From JBQCEE01 sp051960575 (GTDB taxonomy: Bacteria; Actinomycetota; Actinomycetes; Mycobacteriales; Jatrophihabitantaceae): a DNA stretch of 24,053 bases. The position numbers and the translations under genes are program-made. Of this stretch, positions 1-6,566 are shown one piece after another (the first letter of the stretch is position 1; each line of letters starts with the position of its first letter). The notes below the pieces were generated by a model that saw only the letters and a list, made by a program, of their open reading frames with translations, searched no databases and was not told where the DNA came from. The stretch is taken from positions 1 to 24,053 of the forward strand of contig NZ_JBQCEE010000341.1 in assembly GCF_051960575.1 (NCBI RefSeq). The letters are read 5' to 3'.

Positions 1-192
1 ACCCTCGAACGACGAGTCCGTGCGGCGCTCAACCTCACTCCGCTCGGCTTCGTCCAACGGCTTCGCATCGAACGAGCTCGGCACCTCTCAGCAACCACGG
101 ACCTCACCTCCGCCGAAATCGCGCGACGGGTCGGCTACGCGAACGCCGAGACTCTGCGCTCCCTCCTGCGCAGGGAGCGACGCCGTTCCTGA
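1..192 (+). CDS. AraC-family transcriptional regulator, C-terminal fragment
   Basis: The first frame is open from base 1 to a TGA at 190-192 and encodes 63 residues of the second half of an AraC-type DNA-binding domain. The visible signature is TPLGFVQRLRIERARHLS, followed by LTSAEIARRVGY, the second helix-turn-helix with its AxxxGY-like pattern, and then ETLRSLLRRE. The 5' part, including any DJ-1-like or ligand-binding domain, lies outside the window, so the inducer and subfamily cannot be judged. The protein stops right after the last helix and lacks the usual SPxxYR-type ending, so it is slightly shorter than most family members. The role as a DNA-binding regulator is inferred from family knowledge. 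The next gene is almost 500 bp away and no operon partner is visible downstream. Confidence 0.8.
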   Translation, partial: TLERRVRAALNLTPLGFVQRLRIERARHLSATTDLTSAEIARRVGYANAETLRSLLRRERRRS

Positions 193-595
193 CCTATCGC
201 CATGCCCGTAGCCGGTGTCCTAGCTGCTCGACTGGAACCACCTCTCAGCACGTCGCGTCGACGCTCCTGCGTCGCCCCTGGACGACCCACTCGACACGCC
301 CGCAGCACAGGCCATGTGACGTGCCCCGGCTTCCCGGACGGTCGGGGTTGGGTGGCTGTGATGTCGCTGCGTTCTCGTCGAGGGGGTCAGCAGACTCGAT
401 CAGGGTCGATTGGGATGAGACGCGAAGGCGGTCAGGTCAGGGCGGCCGAAGCCGGCCGGCGGGGTAGCGTCGGACACGTCGAGGCCTTTCGGATGAATGA
501 CGTAGGAACCTCCATCGTCGGGAGACCCCGACGTCTATCTGCGGACCGACGCGCCTGGCCGACCTACACCCTCATCTGGGGAGAGCCCGAAAACC
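193..595. other. gene-poor intergenic stretch
   Basis: No convincing gene is seen on either strand between the AraC stop and the hairpin at 596. The open frames here give arginine-rich, low-complexity translations with no ribosome binding site and no recognisable motif. Base composition is somewhat less extreme than in the neighbouring genes. A short possible coding remnant around 525-570 reads GDPDVYLRTD but cannot be extended into a domain. No tRNA-like cloverleaf or terminal repeat was found. Confidence 0.5.
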
Positions 596-640
596 TGACC
601 ACGACCGCCGGGAAGGCGGGCATCCCGGAGGTTGTGGTCA
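596..640. promoter_or_regulatory. strong imperfect hairpin upstream of the DUF5685 gene
   Basis: TGACCACGACC (596-606) pairs with GGTTGTGGTCA (630-640) over 11 positions with one G-T wobble. After one mismatch, CCGGGA (608-613) pairs with TCCCGG (623-628), leaving a 9-nt loop. Two further small palindromes follow directly, TCCCGGGA (641-648) and TGATCA (648-653). The structure ends 23 bp before the probable -10 box of the downstream gene, so it lies upstream of that transcript. It could be an operator or a terminator for leftward or read-through transcription. No T-run follows on either strand. The pairing is seen directly; the role is unknown. Confidence 0.55.
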
Positions 641-663
641 TCCCGGGATGATCACCGAGGCCC

Positions 664-669
664 TAGGCT
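664..669 (+). promoter_or_regulatory. probable -10 box of a leaderless promoter (DUF5685 gene)
   Basis: TAGGCT lies 6 nt before the GTG at 676, the spacing expected if transcription starts at the start codon. No ribosome binding site precedes that GTG. The -35 region is not recognisable. Confidence 0.5.
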
Positions 670-675
670 GCGGGC

Positions 676-1821
676 GTGTTCGGCATCCTGCGTCCGTGTC
701 GCAACCGGTTCGGCGACGAGCTGCGGACGCGGTGGATGGGCCATCTCTGCGGGCTCTGCCTCGCCCTGCGCGACCACCACGGGCACATGGCGCGCTTTGT
801 CACCAACTACGACGCGGTCGTCCTGTCGGCACTGATCGAGGCGCAGCAGCCGGCCGTGCGGCAGCGGGTCGTCGGGCCGTGCGCGCTGCGGGGCCTGCGC
901 GGCGCGACGGTCACCGACGGCGGCGCGGCGCGCTTCGCCGCGACCGTGTCACTGCTGCTCGCGGCGGGCAAGCTCGACGACCACCTGGCCGACGGCGACG
1001 TGCGCGGGCCGCTGCGGCGCCGCACGACCGCTCTGGTCGGGCAGCGCTTCGCCGCGGCGGGTGGCGAGTCGGCCGACGCTCTCGGTCTGGACGCCGGGGC
1101 GCTGCTGACCGCCGTCGCCGAGCAGCCGCATCGCGAGCGTGCCGCCCGCACCTTGCTCGACGCGAGCGCACCCACGGAGGCGGCGACGGCGCTGGTCTTC
1201 GCGCACACCGCGGCGCTGGCGGGTCGCCCGGCGAACGCGCCGGCGCTGGCGGAGATCGGTGGACTGTTCGGGCGGCTGGCGTACGCGCTCGACGCGGTCG
1301 ACGACCTCGCCGCCGATCGGCGACGCGGCGCGTGGAACCCGATCGACCGCTTCGGCCTCTCGCCCGGCGAGGTGCGGGCGGTCTGCGACGACGCGGTGCT
1401 CGGCATCCGCCTGGCGCTGCGCGACGTGCGACTCGACGACGCGTCCCTCGTGCACGCGCTGCTCGTGCACGAGACCGAGCAGGCGGTGCGACGCTCGTTC
1501 CGCGCCACGGCGCCCGCCCCGCCACCGCTCACCCCGCCGCTGCCACCTCAGCAGCAGCCGCCGACCGGCTGGGAGGCGCCGCCACCGCCGCGGTCACGCA
1601 CCCGCGTCTGGCTCGCGTCCCTCGTCGCCTGTGGCACCTGTGAGGCCTGCGGCGACGATCCGCACGGTCGCGGTCGGTGTCGGCACTGCGCGAAGGACTG
1701 CGCCGGTGATCTGTGCGAGGACGGTTGCCAGTGCGCGTGCAGCCATGCGTGCAACGGATGTTGCAGCGGCGACGGCTGCGACTGCGGGAGTTGCGACTGC
1801 GGATGCGACTGCAGCTGCTGA
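676..1821 (+). CDS. DUF5685 family protein with cysteine-rich tail
   Basis: The 381-residue protein starts MFGILRPCRN and continues HLCGLCLALRDHHGH and FVTNYDA, which is the hallmark N-terminus of the actinobacterial DUF5685 family; its function is not established. A CxxC (C25, C28) and C8 sit near the N-terminus. Residues 1-270 are helical, with two aspartate-rich stretches, KLDDHLAD (99-106) and DAVDDLAADRRRG (206-218). These resemble the metal-diphosphate motifs of all-helical isoprenoid synthases, a similarity I infer by eye. A proline-rich linker (about 280-305) leads to a tail (319-381) with 20 cysteines in 63 residues, ending in alternating CDC and CGC units, which suggests metal or Fe-S binding. 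The GTG start is supported by the -10 box 6 nt upstream and by the conserved N-terminus. The gene is monocistronic and convergent with DUF3145, with a hairpin array between the two. Family assignment is confident; function is open. Confidence 0.88.
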   Translation: MFGILRPCRNRFGDELRTRWMGHLCGLCLALRDHHGHMARFVTNYDAVVLSALIEAQQPAVRQRVVGPCALRGLRGATVTDGGAARFAATVSLLLAAGKLDDHLADGDVRGPLRRRTTALVGQRFAAAGGESADALGLDAGALLTAVAEQPHRERAARTLLDASAPTEAATALVFAHTAALAGRPANAPALAEIGGLFGRLAYALDAVDDLAADRRRGAWNPIDRFGLSPGEVRAVCDDAVLGIRLALRDVRLDDASLVHALLVHETEQAVRRSFRATAPAPPPLTPPLPPQQQPPTGWEAPPPPRSRTRVWLASLVACGTCEACGDDPHGRGRCRHCAKDCAGDLCEDGCQCACSHACNGCCSGDGCDCGSCDCGCDCSC

Positions 1822-1843
1822 GGTTGCCCGGCGCGAACGCGTC

Positions 1844-2015
1844 GATCTTGTGCCTGACGCGCGTCAGCGTGCGCGCGTACTGCACAAGATCCACAGCGCG
1901 TCGGCGACCTCGTGCACGGCGCGCGTTGGCTTGCGCGCGTCCTGCACAAGGTCCACATCGCCGCGACGACGTTGTGCACGGCGCGCGCGATCCCAGACGC
2001 GTCCTGCACAAGATC
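1844..2015. repeat. tandem array of three 48-nt hairpins, 62-nt period
   Basis: Three inverted repeats occupy 1844-1891, 1906-1953 and 1968-2015. Each is 48 nt long and their centres are exactly 62 nt apart. The outer arms of unit 1 are GATCTTGTGC and GCACAAGATC. Unit 2 has GACCT-c-GTGCA against TGCAC-a-AGGTC, so the change T to C on one arm is matched by A to G on the other. Unit 3 keeps TTGTGCA against TGCACAA. Inner stems are GC-alternating, for example CGCGCG against GCGCGCG in unit 2. The 14-nt spacers between units are also alike (both begin CACA). A period of 62 is not a multiple of three, so this is not a protein repeat. It fills the gap between two convergent genes and may act as a bidirectional terminator or mRNA 3'-end stabiliser, or it may be a mobile palindromic repeat. 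Confidence 0.8.
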
Positions 2016-2041
2016 GTGTGTGGACGCAGCGGGACGAGCGG

Positions 2042-2569
2042 TCAGACGACGGCGGGGAGCACGGTGACGGGGGCGCCGTGGCCGCCCATGCGGTACGGCT
2101 CGAGGTCGGCGTCCCACGAGGCACCGAGCAGGTCGGCGAGGCCGTGCTGGAACTCCTCGACCGACCGGGCGCGGGCAGCAAGGCCGCGCAGCCGCTCCTC
2201 GCCGACGACGACGTCGCCGCTGGCGCTGATCATGCTGCGGTGGAAGCCGCGGCCCGGGACGTAGGCGAGCCGCTCACCGTCCGAGGCGGCGGTGCCCTCC
2301 TCGGTGATCTCGAAGACGAGCATCGGCCAGGCCGACAGGGCCTTGGCCAGCGCGGCAGCGGTGCCGGTCGGGCCGATCCAGGCCACCTCGGCGCGTAGCT
2401 GCGTGGGGCTGGCCGGCTGGTTGGTCCACTCGAGGCGGGCGGGTCGGTTGAGCACGCCGGCCAGCGCCCACTCGACATGCGGGGCGAGGGCAGGCGGGCA
2501 CGAGTGCAGGTACACCACGCCGCGCGTGGTGGGCAGCACTCGGTCCGTCCTGGTCCGGACGTTCGACAT
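2042..2569 (-). CDS. DUF3145 family protein
   Basis: The 175-residue product carries the DUF3145 pattern found across Actinomycetes: TTRGVVYLHSCPPALAPHVE near the N-terminus, LEWTNQP, then FEITEEGTAASDGER and a C-terminal WDADLEPYRMGGHGAPV. The family has no assigned biochemical function that I know of. The open frame extends upstream, but the ATG at 2569 is clearly the start because a perfect AAGGAGGTG Shine-Dalgarno lies just before it and the upstream residues are unlike the family. It is transcribed divergently from the sigma factor gene, with a 173-bp shared upstream region, and its stop faces the hairpin array. A TTGACA at 2705-2710 on this strand could be a -35 element, but I see no good -10 at the right distance. 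It is probably cytoplasmic, since no signal peptide or membrane segment is visible. Confidence 0.9.
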   Translation of the reverse strand: MSNVRTRTDRVLPTTRGVVYLHSCPPALAPHVEWALAGVLNRPARLEWTNQPASPTQLRAEVAWIGPTGTAAALAKALSAWPMLVFEITEEGTAASDGERLAYVPGRGFHRSMISASGDVVVGEERLRGLAARARSVEEFQHGLADLLGASWDADLEPYRMGGHGAPVTVLPAVV

Positions 2570-2573
2570 CGCA

Positions 2574-2582
2574 CACCTCCTT
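2574..2582 (-). promoter_or_regulatory. strong Shine-Dalgarno deciding the DUF3145 start
   Basis: On the minus strand AAGGAGGTG precedes the ATG at 2569 with a short, suitable spacing. It is the best ribosome binding site in the window and contrasts with the leaderless starts of most neighbouring genes. Confidence 0.85.
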
Positions 2583-2742
2583 GTTTCGACGCGACGCCTT
2601 CCCCAGCGGCCCGTCTCGGCGGAGTTGTGCGTCCCCATTGTGACGCATGAGGTGGCTGTTACGCCAGTGCATTGAAAACGATCTCGGTCGACGTGCCGGG
2701 CGGCTGTCAACCTTTCCCGACCCCCGTCCGCTTTGATCAGGT

Positions 2743-3255
2743 GTGAACGTGACCGCGCCGGACCGCTTCAGCGCCTTCGTCGGGTCGTCGTCGCGCACCC
2801 TGCACCGGGCCGCCTGGCTGCTCACCGGCGACTGGGCGGCGGCCGAGGACCTCCTGCAGACGGCCTACGCGGCGACCTGGACGCACTGGGCGACGGCGCA
2901 GCACGCGCCCGAGGCGTACACCCGGGTGGTCCTCACCCGCACCTTCCTCGCCTGGCGGAAGCGGCGCTGGACCGGTGAGATCCCGAGCGACGAACTGCCC
3001 GACACCGTCGGCACCGGCCGTGACGCCATGGACGACGCCGCCCGGCGCCGCGACCTGCAGGCCTGTCTCGACCTCCTGCCGCGCCAGCAGCGCGCCGCCG
3101 TCGTCCTTCGTTATTTCGCCGACCTGTCCGAGGCGCAGACCGCCGAGGCGATGGGCTGCTCGGTCGGCGCCGTCAAGACCCACACGTCCAGGGCGCTGGC
3201 CCGGCTGCGCCAGGAACCGGCGGTCGCCGCCGTGCTCACCGGAGGGATGTCATGA
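2743..3255 (+). CDS. SigE-family ECF RNA polymerase sigma factor
   Basis: The 170-residue protein matches the short Streptomyces-type SigE family of extracytoplasmic-function sigma factors. Region 2 covers residues 9-75 (LHRAAWLLTGDWAAAEDLLQ, then the TRTFLAWRKRRW DNA-melting segment). Region 4 covers 105-156 (LPRQQRAAVVLRYFADLSE, then the helix-turn-helix CSVGAVKTHTSRALARLR). It would direct RNA polymerase to a small regulon, usually in response to an envelope signal. The start is taken at the GTG at 2743; a second in-frame GTG at 2749 is an alternative. No Shine-Dalgarno is visible. The stop overlaps the next gene by 4 nt (ATGA), so the two are translationally coupled and the partner is probably its regulator. 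Sequence just upstream contains TGTCAACC (2705-2712) and CGTC (2725-2728), which look ECF-like, but the spacing is too short to claim autoregulation. Confidence 0.9.
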   Translation: MNVTAPDRFSAFVGSSSRTLHRAAWLLTGDWAAAEDLLQTAYAATWTHWATAQHAPEAYTRVVLTRTFLAWRKRRWTGEIPSDELPDTVGTGRDAMDDAARRRDLQACLDLLPRQQRAAVVLRYFADLSEAQTAEAMGCSVGAVKTHTSRALARLRQEPAVAAVLTGGMS

Positions 3256-4535
3256 CCGACCCCGGCTTCACGCCCGAGGAGCAGCGGCTCGCGCACTGGT
3301 TGCAGACCATCACCCCCGAGCCGCCGACGGTGATCACGCTGGACGCCATCGCGGCACACCTCGACGATCACCGCGACGACCACCGCATCCACGCTGTGCG
3401 GTCACCCCGGCGCGCGGCCTGGCTCCCGGCGCTCGCGGCGGCGATGGTCGTCGCTCTCGTGGCGCTCGCGCTGACGTGGTCGTCGGCGCGGCACGACAGT
3501 GCGCCGGCCCGCCCGTCCCCCAGCCGCCCGATCACGGCGACGCCGCACCGTGCCGACCCGCTGCCGGTGCACCCATGGGGTGCGCGGGCCCTGGGCGATG
3601 CCCGTGTCGCGCCCGGCACGACCGTGACGGCCGACGGCCGGCTGTTCGCCGTCAGTACCGCCACCGTGCGTCCACGACTGCTCGAGATCGATCCCCGCAC
3701 GGGCGCGACGACCGAGCTCTCGACGTCCTACGTCAGCGAGTCGGGGCACGGCCCGGTCGACGGCGGTGCCCCGCCGCGGCCCGTCGTCGCGCTCGACCGG
3801 GTCTGGTACGTCGAGGGCACCTATCCGCACGGCGTCGACGTCGAGAGCTACCCCCTCGCTGCGGCGTCCGGCGGGTTCGGCATCTTCCTCGACCGCGCCG
3901 CCACGCCACCGGTGCTCGCGGGCGGCCCCGACGCCGCCTACATCGGCATCGGCCGCACGGTGCACATCGAGACGCCGCTGGGTGCGGCCTCGATGCACGA
4001 CCGGACGTTCCGTGTCGACGCGCCCGTCACCGGCCTCGCCGTGGCACCCGACGGCACCCGCCTGTTCGTCGCCGTGCGCGGCGACGACGGCTCGGCCCGG
4101 CTCGAGGTGCGCGACCCGGCCACCGGCCGGCTGCTGTCGGGCCCGACCACAGCCGGTCCCCTGCTCGGCCTCGTCGGCACGACCGGCGGCCTCTGGTCGA
4201 CCGCCGCGTCCGGCAACGGCGCGCAGATCCAGTTCGCGCCGACGACCCGGCTGGACACCCCCACGCCGGCGGCCGCAGGCGACAGCGGCGGTGGCTACGA
4301 CACGACGGCGACGGTCAGCGGCGGCGCGGTCTGGATCGGCGGCAACGGCACGCTCGCCTGCGCCGACCCCGACTCGGGCCGCGTGCGGGCGAGCGTCTCG
4401 TTCGCACAAGCCAGCGGCGACGCGGTGTACCTCGACGGCGTGACCGTGCTCGGCCGCACCGCGGTCGCGACGGTGCTCGCCGACGGCACCGCACGGGTGG
4501 CGACGCTCACGCCACCTGCCGCCTGCTTCGGCTGA
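3252..4535 (+). CDS. membrane-anchored putative anti-sigma factor with extracytoplasmic repeat domain
   Basis: The 427-residue product has a cytoplasmic N-terminus of about 53 residues (TPEEQRLAHWLQT, then TLDAIAAHLDDHRDD), one transmembrane helix at about 56-76 (AAWLPALAAAMVVALVALAL), a low-complexity Ser/Pro linker and a roughly 330-residue exported part. The exported part is rich in beta strands and repeats motifs such as VAPDGTRLFVAV, LEVRDPATGRLL and VSGGAVWIGG, typical of beta-propeller blades. I see no zinc-binding HxxxCxxC anti-sigma motif, so this would be a non-ZAS type. The ATG overlaps the sigma factor stop (ATGA), and this coupling is the main reason for the anti-sigma call. The stop lies 3 bp from the convergent sirtuin stop, inside a 15-bp perfect palindrome, GGCTGAGGCTCAGCC, that contains both stop codons. 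The exact sensed ligand cannot be told. Confidence 0.7.
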   Translation: MTDPGFTPEEQRLAHWLQTITPEPPTVITLDAIAAHLDDHRDDHRIHAVRSPRRAAWLPALAAAMVVALVALALTWSSARHDSAPARPSPSRPITATPHRADPLPVHPWGARALGDARVAPGTTVTADGRLFAVSTATVRPRLLEIDPRTGATTELSTSYVSESGHGPVDGGAPPRPVVALDRVWYVEGTYPHGVDVESYPLAAASGGFGIFLDRAATPPVLAGGPDAAYIGIGRTVHIETPLGAASMHDRTFRVDAPVTGLAVAPDGTRLFVAVRGDDGSARLEVRDPATGRLLSGPTTAGPLLGLVGTTGGLWSTAASGNGAQIQFAPTTRLDTPTPAAAGDSGGGYDTTATVSGGAVWIGGNGTLACADPDSGRVRASVSFAQASGDAVYLDGVTVLGRTAVATVLADGTARVATLTPPAACFG

Positions 4536-4538
4536 GGC

Positions 4539-5396
4539 TCAGCCGCGTCCGGCGAGCGCCGTCAGCGTCTCGCCGAGGGGCGCCTCGAGCTTCACCGTCG
4601 CCAACTCGTCGCCACGCGTCGGGCCCTGGTTGACGATGGCGATCGGCGTGCCGAGGGCCGCCGCGCGGCGCACGAAGCGCAGCCCGGACATCACGGTCAG
4701 CGACGATCCGAGCACCAGCAGCGCGCGACAGCCCGCGGTGAGCTCGAAGCAGTGCTGCACGCGGGGCTTCGGCACGCTCTCGCCGAAGAAGACGACGTCG
4801 GGCTTCACGAGATCGGACGAACAGACCAGGCATCGCGGCGGGACGAAGCCGATGAGCGCCTCGTCGGGGATCTCGGCGTCGCCGTCAGGGTTGATCCGCG
4901 CGATCCGGGCGTCGAAGTCGGGGTTGGCCGCGAGCATGCGCGCACGCAGCGACGCACGCCCCTCGGTGTTGCCGCAGGTCAGGCAGACGACGCGGTCGAG
5001 GCCGCCGTGCAGCTCGACGACGTCCTGCGCGCCGGCCGCCTGGTGCAGCCCGTCGACGTTCTGCGTGATCACGCCGTGCAACCGGCCCGCGCGCTGCAGC
5101 GACGCGACGGCGTCGTGCCCGGCGTTCGGCAGCGCGTGCGCGATCTGCCCCCAGCCGAGGTGACTGCGGGCCCAGTACCGCTGCCGCGCCTCGGGCGAGC
5201 CGGTGAAGGCCTGGTAGGTCATCGGCGTGTGCTGGCGCGAGGCGCCGGTCGGGCCGCGGTAGTCGGGGATGCCCGACTCGGTCGACAGACCGGCACCGCT
5301 CAGCACGAGCACGTCGCCGTCGTCGAGCAGCCCGGCGATCTCGTCGAGCGCCGCCGCGGTCTCGAGCGTGCCCGCGGTGCCGACGAGGAAGCTCAC
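4539..5396 (-). CDS. Sir2-family NAD-dependent protein deacylase (class II/SIRT4-like)
   Basis: Sirtuins remove acyl groups from lysine while consuming NAD+. The 285-residue protein has the NAD-binding GAGLSTESGIPDYRG (34-48), the TQNVDGLH motif (111-118), the catalytic base in LHGG (H130), and four zinc cysteines in two pairs, CLTC (138, 141) and CLVC (189, 192). FFGE (203-206) and a GSSLTVMSG loop near 230 follow. The STESGIPDYRG variant and overall length point to the SIRT4-like class II; this subclass call is by eye. Its GTG start at 5396 is preceded by CACACT 6 nt upstream, so the gene is probably transcribed leaderless from its own promoter although the sulfotransferase gene ends only 33 bp upstream. 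The substrate is unknown; acyl-CoA-linked enzymes such as the acyl-CoA synthetase in this window are plausible targets but there is no direct evidence. Confidence 0.92.
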   Translation of the reverse strand: MSFLVGTAGTLETAAALDEIAGLLDDGDVLVLSGAGLSTESGIPDYRGPTGASRQHTPMTYQAFTGSPEARQRYWARSHLGWGQIAHALPNAGHDAVASLQRAGRLHGVITQNVDGLHQAAGAQDVVELHGGLDRVVCLTCGNTEGRASLRARMLAANPDFDARIARINPDGDAEIPDEALIGFVPPRCLVCSSDLVKPDVVFFGESVPKPRVQHCFELTAGCRALLVLGSSLTVMSGLRFVRRAAALGTPIAIVNQGPTRGDELATVKLEAPLGETLTALAGRG

Positions 5397-5402
5397 CGTT
5401 CC

Positions 5403-5408
5403 AGTGTG
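5403..5408 (-). promoter_or_regulatory. probable -10 box of a leaderless promoter (sirtuin)
   Basis: On the minus strand CACACT is followed by 6 nt and the GTG start at 5396. The same CACACT-N6-GTG arrangement precedes the ABC-F gene. No -35 element is obvious. Confidence 0.4.
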
Positions 5409-5429
5409 CCTGGGCCGTGCCGGCAGCGG

Positions 5430-6566
5430 TCACATGTGCAGGCGGCGGCGCACCACGTCGGCGTCGAGCCCGAACTCCTCGAGCGTGTACCGGTGCGCCG
5501 GCGCCGCACCGGCCGATCCCTCCGGCCCGAGCGAGGTCATCGCCGCGCGCGCCTCGTCCGACAGCGGCGTGCCGAGGCGCTGGTAGATGCGCTCGGCGAC
5601 GGCGATCGGGTCGGCGATGAGGTCACGCTGGTCGACGTCGAGGAAGGACGCCTCGTCGTGCCGGGCCCGGGCGTCGCGGTACAGCTCGGCGCCGCGGGCC
5701 CAGAGGTCGAGCTGGTCGCGTCCGATGGTCTCGCCGACGAACACCGTCGACTGGCCGGCAGTGGCCTGCGCCGACAGCGAGCAGCTGGACGCGAGCGCGG
5801 TGACCGGGTCCCGATGGGTGACCACGATCAGGGCGTCCGGGTAGGTCTCGAGCAGCGCGTCGACGGCGAACAGGTGTGACGGGTTCTTGAGCACCCAGCG
5901 CTTGTGCGGCTCGTGCGCGCCGATCACCTGCAGGTTGCGCCGGTGCCGCTCGTAGGCCTCCGTCCACGACTGCGTCTGCAGCCAGGCCGAGTAGCCGGGC
6001 AGGTGCGCCAGCGACTCGAACCCGATCGAGCGGAACGTCTGGCGCAGCACCTGCCAGCACTCCTCGACCGTGTCGGCGGCCATGTAGTGCACGCCCATGA
6101 AGTCGGGGTTCTCGGCGTGGTGCTTGTCGAAGCCCGCCTGCATGGCGGCGAAGAACGGGTTCTGCGGCCACTCGTCGCGGGGCGGGCGGGGCTGCGGCGC
6201 GGCGGTGAGCCACAGCTCCAGTCCCTGGGCCTGCGGATCGGCGCAGAGCAACCGGTGCAGGGCGGTGGTGCCGGTGCGCGGCAGGCCGGTGACGAAGATC
6301 GGCCGCTCGATGCGCACGTCGGCGCAGGCCGGGTTCGCCCACCACGACGCCTCGGCGATGAGCCTTGCGACGAGCGTGTCGCGCATGCCCGCCCGCGCCA
6401 CCTTCGCGCCGAGCTCGGTCAACCCGGCGTCGCGCTCGTAGCTCTCGATGAGCACGGCCAGGCCGTCGCGGTACTCGCCCGCGCCGAAGTCCGACAGCCC
6501 GGTGCGCCGCGTCGCGGACGCGTGCAGGTCGTCGACGGTGCCCAGGCTGACGGCCGTCCCGGTCAT
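5430..6566 (-). CDS. PAPS-dependent sulfotransferase family protein
   Basis: The 378-residue protein is a cytosolic-type sulfotransferase, expected to move a sulfuryl group from PAPS to a hydroxyl or amine of a small molecule or lipid. The 5'-phosphosulfate loop is FVTGLPRTGTTALHRLL (about 91-107). The 3'-phosphate-binding segment is VLKNPSHL followed by VVTHRDPVTALAS (225-260). The family is the actinobacterial branch, longer than animal SULTs, with an N-terminal helical region of about 80 residues. No signal peptide is present. The ATG at 6566 overlaps the stop of the DUF1214 gene by 4 nt (ATGA), so the two are co-translated and both depend on the promoter at 7740-7768. The open frame extends further upstream, but this coupling and the loss of similarity there fix the start. 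The divergent cysD-cysNC-cysQ operon supplies its co-substrate. The acceptor is unknown. Confidence 0.9.
   Translation of the reverse strand: MTGTAVSLGTVDDLHASATRRTGLSDFGAGEYRDGLAVLIESYERDAGLTELGAKVARAGMRDTLVARLIAEASWWANPACADVRIERPIFVTGLPRTGTTALHRLLCADPQAQGLELWLTAAPQPRPPRDEWPQNPFFAAMQAGFDKHHAENPDFMGVHYMAADTVEECWQVLRQTFRSIGFESLAHLPGYSAWLQTQSWTEAYERHRRNLQVIGAHEPHKRWVLKNPSHLFAVDALLETYPDALIVVTHRDPVTALASSCSLSAQATAGQSTVFVGETIGRDQLDLWARGAELYRDARARHDEASFLDVDQRDLIADPIAVAERIYQRLGTPLSDEARAAMTSLGPEGSAGAAPAHRYTLEEFGLDADVVRRRLHM

Noticed and set aside
202..651. Open frame of about 150 codons on the plus strand before the DUF5685 gene.
   Set aside because: Arginine-rich, no ribosome binding site, no motif, and it runs through the hairpin at 596-640.
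1844..2015. Possible CRISPR array because of regularly spaced repeats.
   Set aside because: Repeats are long imperfect palindromes with similar spacers of 14 nt, too short and too alike for CRISPR spacers, and no cas genes are nearby.
2705..2728. Autoregulatory ECF promoter (TGTCAACC with CGTC) before the SigE-family gene.
   Set aside because: The elements are only 12 nt apart, shorter than the usual ECF spacing of about 16, and no second site supports it.
4530..4544. Perfect 15-bp palindrome over the two convergent stop codons as a terminator.
   Set aside because: The loop would be a single base and there is no T-run; the shared palindrome is more likely a by-product of two facing TGA codons.
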